NCBI GenBank assembly: GCA_009929375.1
Contig: SAAO01000011.1
Span: 31,856 to 95,855 of the forward strand
Direction: 5' to 3'
Origin: Bacteroidia bacterium
GTDB lineage: Bacteria > Bacteroidota > Bacteroidia > Bacteroidales > Paludibacteraceae
Length of the DNA: 64,000 nt
Shown here: in pieces, positions 19,192 to 28,220 of the stretch
Position numbering within the stretch: the first letter of the stretch is position 1
Layout of the letters: the number at the start of each line of letters is the position of its first letter
Notes under the pieces: generated by a model
The model's database searches: none
What the model saw: only the letters and a program-made list of their open reading frames with translations
Told to the model about the DNA's origin: nothing
Program-made: the position numbers and the translations under genes

Positions 19192-21063
19192 ATGAATAAA
19201 TTAGTCAGATTTCTTTTGCTTGCCGGCTTTATCCTTCTGAATATTTCGGTATTAGCGCAACAGAGCAGCTATCCTACCAAACAAATAAACGGCAAAGAAT
19301 TTTATATTTACACGGTTCAACAAGGTGAAGGTTTGTTTTCGATAAGCCGTCGGTTTGAAGTAACTCAGGCCGAAATAAACACTCTGAATCCTGAAATTCA
19401 GAATGGTTTGAAAGCCGGGCAAAAAATTCTGATTCCTGTCGTGAAGAAAGTTGTTCCTGAGCAAAACAGTACAACTCAGACAAAGGCAGAAGAAAAGACA
19501 CAAACAAAGCCAGAAAACACTAACAATCAAGAATTTATTACACATACTGTAAAAAAACGCCAGACACTTTTTGCTATAAGCAGAATTTATGGTGTAAGTC
19601 AGGACGAACTCAGAGAGTTGAATCCTGAAATTCAAAATGGCCTGAAAGCCGACATGATTCTGAAGATTCCGGTAAAAAACAAAGAGTCCAAAAAGAATGA
19701 TGAAAAAGCAGAGAAAAACGACAAGAAAACAGAAAAAGTTGAGAAAAAAAGCAATAAAAACAACCTTACTGATAGTGTGACATTTATAAGTCATAAAGTA
19801 AAAAGTAAGGAAACGCTGTATTCCATAAGTCGTCAGTACGGTGTCAGTGTGGACGAAATTAAAAAGCACAATCCCATTACTCAGACTTACCTGCGTGAGG
19901 GATCAAATCTGAAAATTCCAATTAAGAAGGAAAAGACGGAATCTGAAACAATCGTAAATGTACCTTCCAGCAACCCGGGTTCAGTATCTGTGAATAAAAC
20001 GCTCATTTCAGAATCTGTAAAAACGAACAAAGAGCCTATCAGAATTGCGTTTCTACTACCATTTATGAGTCAGTCAGGAAAAGTGGATGGCAGTACCGAA
20101 CGCTTTGTCGATTTTTATGCAGGTGCGCTTATAGCCATTCAGCAGGCAAAAAACAATGGTGTGAATCTGGAAATTCTGACTCTCGATGTTGAAAAATCGG
20201 ATGAAAAAATCATCGAAGTGCTTCAGAACAACGAACAGTTGAAAAAAATGGATATGATCATTGGTCCTGCCTACAGCAATCAGGTGCCTTTTGTTACTGA
20301 ATATGCACGCGAAAACCGTATTCACACTCTTATTCCTTTTTCGTCAAAAGTCAGCGATGTAAACGAAAATCCCTATGTATTGCAATTTAACCCGGGCATC
20401 GATGTTGAAGTAAAGTTTGTAGCTGATCACATTGCAGCAAACTACAAATCGGACAATATAATTTTTGCCGACATTGACGGGGTAAATTTTCTCGACGATG
20501 GAAATGAGTTTGCTGTGGCTTTGCGTCAGGAACTTGATATGAAGCGAATTAAATACAACAGGGTTAGTTTCAAAACTGACAGCCCACTCCCTCTCAACGA
20601 TTTAATTCAGAAAAACAAAAAAAATATCATTTTCTTTAATACCGATAAATATTCAAATGCCGGCATGTATTTCCCTTTAATCAGCGCATTTACCGAAAAG
20701 GGTGAAATCATGATTTACCAACAATACAGCTGGGCAGGTCAGAAAATCGATGGATTAGGAACATTCTCGGTATCGGCATTTAAAAGCGGAAATAAAAACG
20801 GTAAATACAGTAGCTATAAAAAAACATTTACCGAAAATTTCAACTGGTTACCAAAGTCAGAAAACCCTGATTTCGATTTGTTAGGATATGATCTTACGTC
20901 ATATTTCATTGCCATGATTTATTACAATGGAAATTCATTTGCAACCGACGATAATCTGGAACTTCCTGCTTATCAGGGCATTCAGTCTGAATTAAAATTT
21001 GCCCGCAAGAACGAAAACTCAGGGTTTGTCAATCGTAAATTATATCTTATCGAAAAGAAATAA
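19192..21063 (+). CDS. Triple LysM protein with periplasmic-binding-like C-terminal domain
   Basis: A 623-residue exported protein with signal peptide MNKLVRFLLLAGFILLNISVLAQ. Three LysM peptidoglycan-binding repeats follow (about 37-82, 117-162, 202-247), each with a YTVQQGE/THTVKKR/SHKVKSK opening and an LNPEIQNGL-type end, joined by charged Lys/Glu linkers. From about 280 to the end it resembles type 1 periplasmic binding proteins (IRIAFLLPFM, FYAGALIAIQQAKN, IIGPAYSNQV). The layout suggests a wall-anchored sensor or scaffold, not a transporter receptor. It is followed after 10 nt by a beta-barrel gene, so the two may work together. Ligand is unknown. Confidence 0.85.
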   Translation: MNKLVRFLLLAGFILLNISVLAQQSSYPTKQINGKEFYIYTVQQGEGLFSISRRFEVTQAEINTLNPEIQNGLKAGQKILIPVVKKVVPEQNSTTQTKAEEKTQTKPENTNNQEFITHTVKKRQTLFAISRIYGVSQDELRELNPEIQNGLKADMILKIPVKNKESKKNDEKAEKNDKKTEKVEKKSNKNNLTDSVTFISHKVKSKETLYSISRQYGVSVDEIKKHNPITQTYLREGSNLKIPIKKEKTESETIVNVPSSNPGSVSVNKTLISESVKTNKEPIRIAFLLPFMSQSGKVDGSTERFVDFYAGALIAIQQAKNNGVNLEILTLDVEKSDEKIIEVLQNNEQLKKMDMIIGPAYSNQVPFVTEYARENRIHTLIPFSSKVSDVNENPYVLQFNPGIDVEVKFVADHIAANYKSDNIIFADIDGVNFLDDGNEFAVALRQELDMKRIKYNRVSFKTDSPLPLNDLIQKNKKNIIFFNTDKYSNAGMYFPLISAFTEKGEIMIYQQYSWAGQKIDGLGTFSVSAFKSGNKNGKYSSYKKTFTENFNWLPKSENPDFDLLGYDLTSYFIAMIYYNGNSFATDDNLELPAYQGIQSELKFARKNENSGFVNRKLYLIEKK

Positions 21064-21073
21064 GCCGTCAAAT

Positions 21074-21715
21074 ATGTACGCAAAATATCTAAAATCGCTT
21101 TTTGTTATCATTTTCTTACTTTCAGCAATTTATTCAAACGGACAAAAGCGTCTTGATTTTCCTGAAACATATGTAGGAATTCAGGGAGGTGCCACAGGTT
21201 CAATGCTAAATTTCAGCCCGTCGGTTGACCTGACTTACCTGCTTGGTTACAGTGGCGGACTATCCTATCGTTACATAGGCCACAAAGTTGCAGGATTGCA
21301 GGCCGAGCTTAATTACTCGCAACGTGGCTGGGCCGAAAGCGATGGACTTTATGCCCGACAACTGAATTATCTGGAATTACCTTTCATGACACATTTTTAT
21401 TTCGGAAGGAATTTCAGATTTCATTTAAATATCGGACCTCAGTTTTCCTATCTTTTATCGGAAAATGTACTGATAGACAACACTGTAAACTCTGAAGCTG
21501 AGCAACACACAAAACCCGTTTACAATAAATTTGATTACGGATTCTGTGGAGGACCGGGATTTTCGTTCCGATTCAACAAACAGGTTATAATGCTCGATAT
21601 TCGTGCTTCGTATAGCGTGAGCGATGTTTTTTCGAATGCCAAACGCGATTATTTTGATTTTTCGAATAACATGAATGTAAAGCTAAATCTCGGTTGGCAA
21701 TTTAAATTAAAATAG
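21074..21715 (+). CDS. Outer-membrane beta-barrel protein (porin/PorT-like family)
   Basis: A 213-residue protein starting at the Met at 21074 (MYAKYLKSLFVIIFLLSAIYSNGQ), which gives a clean signal peptide; the frame is open upstream into the LysM gene, but that part is not signal-like. The mature part has alternating amphipathic strands, including YVGIQGGATGSML, GLQAELNYSQRGW, YLELPFMTHFYF and a C-terminal aromatic strand LGWQFKLK. This matches small outer-membrane barrels (OMP_b-brl_2/PorT-like). It is cotranscribed with the LysM protein. A T9SS role as in PorT is possible but not shown by sequence. Confidence 0.78.
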   Translation: MYAKYLKSLFVIIFLLSAIYSNGQKRLDFPETYVGIQGGATGSMLNFSPSVDLTYLLGYSGGLSYRYIGHKVAGLQAELNYSQRGWAESDGLYARQLNYLELPFMTHFYFGRNFRFHLNIGPQFSYLLSENVLIDNTVNSEAEQHTKPVYNKFDYGFCGGPGFSFRFNKQVIMLDIRASYSVSDVFSNAKRDYFDFSNNMNVKLNLGWQFKLK

Positions 21716-21874
21716 CCCTCTTTCAAATCATTAAACAGGAAATGCGCGGAATATTTCGCGCATTTATTGTTTCCATTCATCAATAATTATCAATAAAATT
21801 CTCATTTTTGGCCTATTTTATTGCGCAAAAATATTATTTATTCTTAATTCCTTTTTTAATTCAAATAAAAGCAC

Positions 21875-21882
21875 TAATTTTG
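21875..21882 (+). promoter_or_regulatory. -7 promoter box for kduI
   Basis: TAATTTTG fits TAnnTTTG, 67 nt upstream of the kduI start. Confidence 0.55.
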
Positions 21883-21948
21883 GTTGACCAATTTTAAAAA
21901 ACGGATTATTATTCACAATAACAACAAAATAACATAAAACATACAGCA

Positions 21949-22791
21949 ATGAAAACAAACTACGAAGTGCGTTATGCATCGCATCCACAGGATGCTAAAC
22001 AGTACGATACTGCGCGACTCAGAAAAGAATATCTGGTTGAAAAAGTATTTTCAGCCGATGAAGTAAACATGGTTTATACACTCTACGACAGACTGGTAGT
22101 AGGTGGAGCAATGCCTGTAAAGGAAACTTTGACTCTCGAAGCCATCGATCCGCTGAAATCTGAATTTTTCCTTTCGCGTCGTGAACTTGGTATTTACAAT
22201 GTGGGAGCAGCCGGAAAAGTTATCGTGGATGGTGTGGTTTTCGAACTTAATTTCAAAGAAGCACTTTATTTGGGTGCCGGAGACAGAAAAGTGACTTTCG
22301 AAAGTATTGATGCATCAAAACCAGCAAAATTCTATTTTAACTCAGCTCCTGCGCACAAAACTTTCCCCGACCGTAAAGTAACAAAAGCCGATGCAGTTGT
22401 TATGGAACTGGGATCACTCGAAACATCAAACCATCGTAATATCAACAAAATGCTGGTTTGTCAGGTACTCGAAACCTGTCAGCTGCAAATGGGAATGACC
22501 GAACTTGCTGTGGGTAGCGTTTGGAACACTATGCCTGCACACACACACAGCCGTCGTATGGAAGCATATTTCTATTTTGAAGTGCCCGAAGATCAGGCTG
22601 TTTGCCACTTCATGGGCGAACCAACAGAAACACGTCATATCTGGATGAAAGGCGATCAGGCTGTTATCTCGCCCGAATGGTCGATTCACTCAGCAGCTGC
22701 CACAAGCAACTATACATTTATCTGGGGAATGGCCGGCGAAAACCTGGACTACAGCGATCAGGAATTTTCGAAAATTGTAGATTTGAAATAA
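21949..22791 (+). CDS. kduI: 5-dehydro-4-deoxy-D-glucuronate isomerase
   Basis: KduI converts 5-keto-4-deoxyuronate to 2,5-diketo-3-deoxygluconate in the breakdown of pectin and other uronate polymers. The 280-residue length matches the family. The metal-binding cupin motif THSRRMEAYFYFE is visible near residue 197, and the N-terminus NYEVRYASHPQD and the C-terminal SPEWSIHSAAAT are typical. The next enzyme of the pathway, kduD, follows directly. Confidence 0.96.
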   Translation: MKTNYEVRYASHPQDAKQYDTARLRKEYLVEKVFSADEVNMVYTLYDRLVVGGAMPVKETLTLEAIDPLKSEFFLSRRELGIYNVGAAGKVIVDGVVFELNFKEALYLGAGDRKVTFESIDASKPAKFYFNSAPAHKTFPDRKVTKADAVVMELGSLETSNHRNINKMLVCQVLETCQLQMGMTELAVGSVWNTMPAHTHSRRMEAYFYFEVPEDQAVCHFMGEPTETRHIWMKGDQAVISPEWSIHSAAATSNYTFIWGMAGENLDYSDQEFSKIVDLK

Positions 22792-22874
22792 AAAAATCTG
22801 CTCTGAATCATTCAACAAACTATTTATTTAAATCAAGCACCGGAAAAATTATTCCGGCAAAAATTAATAAAATT

Positions 22875-23669
22875 ATGAATCAATTCGATTTAACAGGTAA
22901 AATTGCTCTGGTTACAGGAGCTTCATATGGTATCGGATATGCCATTGCCACCGGACTTGCTGCTGCAGGTGCAAAAATTTTATTCAACGACATCAATCAG
23001 AATTTGGTTGACAAGGGAATTGCGGCTTACAAAGCTGATGGCATAGAAGCCATAGGTTATGTATGCGACGTAACCAACGAAGCTCAGGTAAACGAAATGG
23101 TAGCTACTATCGAAAAAGAAGTGGGGACCATCGACATACTTGTAAACAATGCAGGTATTATCAAACGTATTCCGATGCACGAAATGACTGCAGCAGAATT
23201 CCGTCAGGTAATCGATATCGACCTTAACGGTCCGTTTATCGTAGCCAAAGCAGTTATTCCTTCGATGATGAAGAAACGTGCAGGAAAAATTATCAACATT
23301 TGCTCAATGATGAGCGAACTTGGACGCGAAACTGTTTCGGCTTATGCTGCAGCCAAAGGTGGATTGAAAATGCTTACCAAAAACATTGCTTCGGAATATG
23401 GCGAGTACAACATTCAGTGTAACGGCCTTGGCCCGGGTTATATTGCAACTCCGCAAACAGCTCCACTGCGCGAAATTCAGGAAGATGGTTCACGTCATCC
23501 TTTCGATCAGTTTATCATTGCTAAAACTCCGGCTGCCCGTTGGGGAAATGCTGAAGACCTTGTAGGACCAGCAGTATTCCTGTCGTCGGCTGCTTCGGAT
23601 TTTGTAAACGGTCATGTTCTTTATGTAGATGGTGGAATTCTGGCTTATATCGGAAAACAACCAAAATAA
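22875..23669 (+). CDS. kduD: 2-dehydro-3-deoxy-D-gluconate 5-dehydrogenase
   Basis: A short-chain dehydrogenase that reduces 2,5-diketo-3-deoxygluconate to KDG, the step after KduI. The Met at 22875 (MNQFDLTGKIALVTGAS) is the right start, giving 264 residues; the frame is open upstream into kduI but without similarity. Cofactor motif TGASYGIG, NNAG and catalytic SAYAAAKGG (YxxxK) are present. The operon kduI-kduD is closed by a terminator at 23714. Confidence 0.95.
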   Translation: MNQFDLTGKIALVTGASYGIGYAIATGLAAAGAKILFNDINQNLVDKGIAAYKADGIEAIGYVCDVTNEAQVNEMVATIEKEVGTIDILVNNAGIIKRIPMHEMTAAEFRQVIDIDLNGPFIVAKAVIPSMMKKRAGKIINICSMMSELGRETVSAYAAAKGGLKMLTKNIASEYGEYNIQCNGLGPGYIATPQTAPLREIQEDGSRHPFDQFIIAKTPAARWGNAEDLVGPAVFLSSAASDFVNGHVLYVDGGILAYIGKQPK

Positions 23670-23705
23670 TTAAACATTTCCGGGCTTAGTAATCCGTAAA
23701 ATAAT

Positions 23706-23713
23706 TATTTTTG
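23706..23713 (+). promoter_or_regulatory. Possible -7 box for the DUF4861 gene
   Basis: TATTTTTG fits TAnnTTTG but lies directly before a terminator hairpin, so it may only weakly drive the downstream gene. Confidence 0.3.
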
Positions 23714-23751
23714 CAAACGGGTAAGCATATTTGTTTTCCCGTTTGTTTTTT
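23714..23751 (+). terminator. Terminator after kduD
   Basis: The 8-bp stem CAAACGGG/CCCGTTTG (23714-23721 with 23738-23745) is followed by a T-run. Confidence 0.7.
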
Positions 23752-23783
23752 ATCTGTCAACGTAACAATTTAAATATTACGAC

Positions 23784-24911
23784 ATGAGAAAATTATTTTT
23801 AATGCTTTTAGCTATAGCTACATTTTCGTCCTGTAGTTCTTTGTCAAAAACCATTACAGTTACAAATAATGCTGATTTTCAGCGAAAAGCTGAAATCGTA
23901 GAAGTACGATTGGCTGATTTGCAGATTAATCCAGCTAAAACAACATTTGTACTCAAGAATCAGGAGAAAGAAGTAGCCTATCAGATTGTAAAAAAGCAAA
24001 ATGCAAGCGAAGCAGTTCTGATTTTTCAAACTACTCTGAATGCTGGTGAAAAAGCAGTTTTCGAAATTTCGAAAGGAAAACCGGCTGCTGTAAAACCGTT
24101 GACTTTTGCGCGTCAGGTACCTGAACGTAAAGACGATTTTGCATGGGAAAACGACCTGGCTGCTTATCGTATGTACGGACCTGCACTGGCCAAAGAAAAT
24201 CCGAGCAATGGTGTGGATCTGTGGCTCAAACGTACTTCGGAACTGGTGGTTGACAAACGCTATCACGATGAACTGGTGAACGGAAAATCATATCATATCG
24301 ACCACGGCGATGGACTCGATTGCTATAAAGTAGGGCACACATTGGGTGCAGGTGGTATTGCGCCATTTGCAAACGAAAAACTCTGGGTTGGTGACTTTTA
24401 CAACAGCTATCGCGTGATCGAAAACGGACCACTTCGTTCGGTTTTCGAACTGAAATACAATGCTATAAATGTAAATGGAGAGACTTACAGCGAAACACTT
24501 ACCATCACTTCGGATGCTGGTTCGCTACTAAACAAAGCAGTCGTAAAATTCGAAGGAGCCGATAAAGAAATGAAACTAGCCGGAGGAATTTTTATTCATG
24601 ATGGAAAAGGTTCAATTAAGGATAGTGCCGACAAAGGTTTTATTGCATATGCTGAAAATGCAGTATCGGACGCCGGAGTTCCATCGGGCAGAAATTATGT
24701 GGGTGTTTTGATTCCTGAAGGTGCAACAGAATCGCAAAAGGACAAAGAACATGTGCTCATTATGGCCGACTACAAACCGGGAACTGAATTCACTTATTAT
24801 TTTGGTGGTGGATGGAGCAAATGGGGATTCCCGACTGATGCCGATTGGTTTAACGCGATGAATTCGTTCAGCAAAAAACTGAAATCACCTTTAAAAGTAG
24901 AGATAAAATAA
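23784..24911 (+). CDS. DUF4861 family lipoprotein
   Basis: A 375-residue predicted lipoprotein with signal peptide and lipobox-like FSSC (Cys about 17). Its sequence fits DUF4861, seen in polysaccharide-use loci: FAWENDLAAYRMYGPAL, then WLKRTSELVVDKRYH, then YHIDHGDGLDCYKVGHTLGAGG, and a C-terminal YYFGGGWSKWGF. The family's reaction is not settled. Placement next to kduI-kduD suggests handling of unsaturated uronate oligosaccharides in the periplasm. The conserved His/Asp/Tyr pattern is compatible with an enzyme. The family call is from memory of its motifs. Confidence 0.78.
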   Translation: MRKLFLMLLAIATFSSCSSLSKTITVTNNADFQRKAEIVEVRLADLQINPAKTTFVLKNQEKEVAYQIVKKQNASEAVLIFQTTLNAGEKAVFEISKGKPAAVKPLTFARQVPERKDDFAWENDLAAYRMYGPALAKENPSNGVDLWLKRTSELVVDKRYHDELVNGKSYHIDHGDGLDCYKVGHTLGAGGIAPFANEKLWVGDFYNSYRVIENGPLRSVFELKYNAINVNGETYSETLTITSDAGSLLNKAVVKFEGADKEMKLAGGIFIHDGKGSIKDSADKGFIAYAENAVSDAGVPSGRNYVGVLIPEGATESQKDKEHVLIMADYKPGTEFTYYFGGGWSKWGFPTDADWFNAMNSFSKKLKSPLKVEIK

Positions 24912-24930
24912 TAAATATCAGAATGATACA

Positions 24931-24969
24931 AAAAAAGACCGCCGAAGAAAATTCAGCGGTCTTTTTTTA
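24931..24969. terminator. Bidirectional terminator between DUF4861 and the CxxC mini-gene
   Basis: The stem AGACCGC/GCGGTCT (24936-24942 with 24956-24962), extended by GAA/TTC across one mismatch, has A- and T-runs on the sides. It lies between convergent genes. Confidence 0.8.
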
Positions 24970-25173
24970 GTATTTTACAAGAGCATTTGGTGATCCTTTC
25001 CACGAACACCCGAGACAATAAAGTACCGTAAGGTCAAAGCCTTCGAGCGATTGATCAGGATGTAATGGTTCAACCACAAATTGCTCATTTACAGTCACAA
25101 CCACTGAATCACCGGCTTCATTTTTCACCCGAAAGCGACCTACTTTACATTGAGGACAAAGTTTCTTTGGCAT
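24967..25173 (-). CDS. Small zinc-ribbon-like protein
   Basis: A 68-residue protein with two Cys pairs: CPQC at residues 5-8 and CLGC near 54-57, spaced like a zinc ribbon around a short beta domain (FRVKNEAGDSVVVTVNEQFV). It begins 3 nt after the ftsE stop, so the two genes are almost certainly cotranscribed. No named family recognised. It might be a redox or metal-binding partner, but nothing shows that. Confidence 0.75.
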   Translation of the reverse strand: MPKKLCPQCKVGRFRVKNEAGDSVVVTVNEQFVVEPLHPDQSLEGFDLTVLYCLGCSWKGSPNALVKY

Positions 25174-25176
25174 TGT

Positions 25177-26034
25177 TCAAATTTCTGATTCTGACTTTAT
25201 TTCTTCATCAAGTTCTACAGGCTCATTCTCATCTTTCCTTTCGTTTACAGGCACATAACCTGTTTCCGGGTTATGATCATCCTCCACAATCACAGTTTTT
25301 TCAACCACCATATCATTGTCTGCGATAACCTTCAGGCGTACAAGGTCAAGACCTTTCAGACTATCCATCTCATGCAGTTTCTGATCTTCAAAACGAAGAA
25401 TTCTACCGGGGAATAATTCAATCCAGTTCAGATTATGAGTGGCCATCATTACCGTAGTACCTGATTTACATATGTTATAAAGCAATTCTATCAACTGCTG
25501 TCCAGTTTCAGGGTCGAGATTTCCGGTAGGTTCATCAGCCAGAATTATTTCGGGCGAATTGAGCAAAGCGCGCGCAATAACGATACGCTGCTGTTCACCT
25601 CCCGAAAGCTGATGAGGCATTTTGTAACCTTTGTTAGCCATTCCCACCTGCTTCAAAACCTGATTTATTTGTTCTGCAATGGCTTCTTTGTCCTTCCAGC
25701 CTGTGGCACGAAGAACAAAATCAAGGTTCTCGTTTACAGTACGATCGGTCAGCAGCTGAAAATCCTGAAATACGATACCAATTTTACGACGTAAATAAGG
25801 CAATTCGCGTGTTCGCAAAGCAGTGAGATCATATCCAAGCACACCAGCAGCGCCACTTTCGATAGGCAATTCGTTGTAAATCGATTTCAGAAGTGAGCTT
25901 TTTCCACTACCTACTTTTCCGAGCAGATAAATAAATTCGCCCGAATGAACTTCAAGATTTACATTTTTCAAAACCTGTAATTCCTGTTGATACAGATTTA
26001 CACCTACATATTTAATCAGCAGCTTTTTAGCCAT
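25177..26034 (-). CDS. ftsE: Cell division ATP-binding protein FtsE with acidic C-terminal tail
   Basis: An ABC ATPase of the FtsEX type, which couples ATP hydrolysis to control of septal wall hydrolases. The first 225 residues have Walker [10 protein letters not shown] (39-47), signature LSGGEQQR, Walker B IILADEP and the switch MATHN. A tail of about 60 acidic residues follows, which is longer than in enterobacterial FtsE (222 residues). ftsX is not adjacent, as is common in Bacteroidota. Its downstream neighbour is a CxxC mini-protein. Confidence 0.9.
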   Translation of the reverse strand: MAKKLLIKYVGVNLYQQELQVLKNVNLEVHSGEFIYLLGKVGSGKSSLLKSIYNELPIESGAAGVLGYDLTALRTRELPYLRRKIGIVFQDFQLLTDRTVNENLDFVLRATGWKDKEAIAEQINQVLKQVGMANKGYKMPHQLSGGEQQRIVIARALLNSPEIILADEPTGNLDPETGQQLIELLYNICKSGTTVMMATHNLNWIELFPGRILRFEDQKLHEMDSLKGLDLVRLKVIADNDMVVEKTVIVEDDHNPETGYVPVNERKDENEPVELDEEIKSESEI

Positions 26035-26096
26035 TTTTCGGAATTTTATTTTTTGAAAAAATCAGAGATTTATTTTTCAGGAACGTTCAACACCTT

Positions 26097-26690
26097 TTAT
26101 TTATGTCTTTTTTTCAGTTCGCGACCTATATCGTCGAGCGAATAACCTTTTGAACGCAGTAATACAATCAGGTGATAAACAAGATCGGAAGCTTCATAAA
26201 GAAACCCTTCTTCAGTACCATTTGTAGCTTCAATCACTGTTTCCACAGCTTCTTCGCCTACTTTTTGAGCCATTCGGTTGATTCCCTTACGAAAAAGTGA
26301 TGTGGTATACGAGCCTTCAGGCATTTCGGCATGACGCACTTCGATGAAATCCTGCAAAAATTTCAGAAAACTGATATCGCCCTGATTGCTTTCGCCCCAG
26401 CATGTATCGGCTCCGGTGTGACAAACCGAACCTACCGGATTCACTTTTATCAATAAAGTATCGTTATCACAATCTACACTTATCGACTTTACGTTCAGAA
26501 AGTTACCACTCTCCTCCCCTTTTGTCCACAATCGGTTTTTAGTACGGCTGAAAAATGTAACCTGACCGGTTTCCTGTGTTTTCAGGAAAGCCTCCTCGTT
26601 CATATAACCAAGCATAAGTACTTTGGAGGTCATATAGTCCTGAATAATAGCAGGAACCAAACCGTTTGATTTTGAAAAATCTATATTCAT
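26097..26690 (-). CDS. hisIE: Bifunctional phosphoribosyl-AMP cyclohydrolase / phosphoribosyl-ATP pyrophosphatase
   Basis: Steps two and three of histidine synthesis in one chain. Residues 1-100 are the HisI domain with the metal sites CDNDT and GSVCHTGADTCWGE. Residues 110-197 are the HisE pyrophosphatase with QKVGEEAVETVIEA and SDLVYHL. Length (197) matches the fused Bacteroidota form. No other his gene is adjacent. Confidence 0.97.
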   Translation of the reverse strand: MNIDFSKSNGLVPAIIQDYMTSKVLMLGYMNEEAFLKTQETGQVTFFSRTKNRLWTKGEESGNFLNVKSISVDCDNDTLLIKVNPVGSVCHTGADTCWGESNQGDISFLKFLQDFIEVRHAEMPEGSYTTSLFRKGINRMAQKVGEEAVETVIEATNGTEEGFLYEASDLVYHLIVLLRSKGYSLDDIGRELKKRHK

Positions 26691-26764
26691 ATTGTATAAT
26701 AATTATCGAATTCAAAAATGCGAAAATACAAAAAATAGCTCAGAACGACAAACAGATTCTATGT

Positions 26765-26830
26765 TCCAGGTTTCAGGTTTCAAGTTTCAGGTTCTGTTTC
26801 CTTGTCTCCTAACTCTCTTGTATCCTTGTC
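26765..26830. repeat. Short degenerate tandem repeat in the hisIE-nadD gap
   Basis: The gap holds units of TTTCAGGTTTCA and CTTGTCTCCTAAC type in partial tandem. This is spacer-like low-complexity DNA with no coding potential. Confidence 0.5.
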
Positions 26831-26832
26831 CC

Positions 26833-27411
26833 CTACTCTTCGTACAATCCGTTTTCCTGAATGAACGCAATTACTTCCGGCTCTAACCATTCATCAACTG
26901 ACTGGTTTTCAGCAATGGCATTTCGTATTTCGGTTGACGAAATATCATAAAACGGCGTTGGCAGCAGCTTCATTTGAGGAAAGCGTTGAGCTACAGTTTC
27001 GAAATCGTAACCACGACGCGGATAAACCCAAACGCTGTATTTTTCGAGAATTTCGCCGTAATTTTTCCACTTATCAAAAACCAGTGCATTGTCGCTGCCA
27101 ATCAGCAAAGTGAAAGTATGTTCGGGAAACATTTTGCTAAGTTCGTTAAGAGTATCAATGCTGTACGAAGGAACAGGCATGTCAAATTCCACATCGCTGG
27201 CTTTAATTCCCTTACGGTTGCTGATAGCTGCAATGACCATATCGAGCCTTAAAAAATGATCGATCAGGTCTTTTTGCTCTTTCAGTGGATTGCAGGGTGA
27301 AACCACCAGCCAAACTTCATCGGCCAGTTGCTGATTAATCACATATTCAGCTAATTGCAAATGTCCTTTGTGAATGGGGTTGAACGAACCAGAGTAAACA
27401 GCAATATTCAT
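26833..27411 (-). CDS. nadD: Nicotinate-nucleotide adenylyltransferase
   Basis: Makes deamido-NAD from nicotinate mononucleotide and ATP. The 192-residue protein opens with the nucleotidyltransferase motif SGSFNPIHKGHL (G..HxGH, residues 7-18) and has the second motif ISSTEIRNAI near 158-167. It starts 3 nt after the gmk stop, so gmk and nadD form an operon, as often in Bacteroidota. Confidence 0.96.
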   Translation of the reverse strand: MNIAVYSGSFNPIHKGHLQLAEYVINQQLADEVWLVVSPCNPLKEQKDLIDHFLRLDMVIAAISNRKGIKASDVEFDMPVPSYSIDTLNELSKMFPEHTFTLLIGSDNALVFDKWKNYGEILEKYSVWVYPRRGYDFETVAQRFPQMKLLPTPFYDISSTEIRNAIAENQSVDEWLEPEVIAFIQENGLYEE

Positions 27412-27414
27412 TTA

Positions 27415-27981
27415 CTATTTGCTTAAAAAGTCGGAAATTACTTTTTCGGCCTCCGTTTTGGCTTTTTCGAGATCGTCGTTTACAATCACCACATCGAAAC
27501 GTGGCGCAAAACTCATTTCGTATTCAGCTTTATCCACACGTTTGTCGATCATTTCAGCAGAATCGGTTCCACGTCTCTGTAAACGATCGCGCAGCACTTC
27601 CACCGAAGGTGGCGCAATAAAAACAGCCAGTGCTCTGTCGCCAAATTCATTTTTTATATTCAGTCCGCCAACCACATCAATGTCAAAAACCACGTTTTTA
27701 TTTTCTGCGCTTATACGATCCACTTCAGTTCGTAGCGTACCATAGAATTTACCCGGATAAACTTCCTCATATTCAAGAAATTCATTGTTCGCAATTTTTG
27801 TACGGAATTCGTCTTCACTCAAAAAATAGTATTCCACGCCATGTTTTTCAGTGCCACGTGGTGGACGACTTGTAGCCGAAATGGAAAATTCCATTCCGAA
27901 ATTACATTTTAAAAGATGTTGTACCAAAGTACTTTTGCCTGCACCCGAAGGAGCCGAAAAAATAATCAGCTTAGCGCTCAT
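27415..27981 (-). CDS. gmk: Guanylate kinase
   Basis: Phosphorylates GMP to GDP. The 188-residue length is usual. The P-loop is SAPSGAGKST (9-18), followed by the GMP-binding region TSRPPRGTEKHGVEYYF and DIDVVGGLNIK. It is first in the gmk-nadD operon. Confidence 0.97.
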   Translation of the reverse strand: MSAKLIIFSAPSGAGKSTLVQHLLKCNFGMEFSISATSRPPRGTEKHGVEYYFLSEDEFRTKIANNEFLEYEEVYPGKFYGTLRTEVDRISAENKNVVFDIDVVGGLNIKNEFGDRALAVFIAPPSVEVLRDRLQRRGTDSAEMIDKRVDKAEYEMSFAPRFDVVIVNDDLEKAKTEAEKVISDFLSK

Positions 27982-28009
27982 ATAAAATTATATACCGTAT
28001 TTATTAAAC

Positions 28010-28120
28010 AATTACCTCACCCGCCCTACGGGCACCCTCTCTGACCTCTATCCCCCTTTGGGTACTTTCTCCAAGTGGAGAAAGACAAAGGAGTTCTTAA
28101 GTTTATGGAGAGGGAAGTGC
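28010..28120. repeat. Intergenic repeat-like segment between gmk and yicC
   Basis: The stretch has a C-rich part with CCCGCCCTACGGGC and a hairpin TTTCTCCAAGTGGAGAAA, then a purine-rich part GGAGAGGGAAGTG. Similar modules recur in intergenic regions of Bacteroidota. No gene is visible in this 239-nt gap. Confidence 0.4.
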
Positions 28121-28220
28121 AAACTAATGCGTTGTTTTGTGATATCTATATTTTTGGTGTGATTAGTTAGCAATTATTTCAACCGATCAACAAATTAACC
28201 AATCAACAAACAACATAGAA

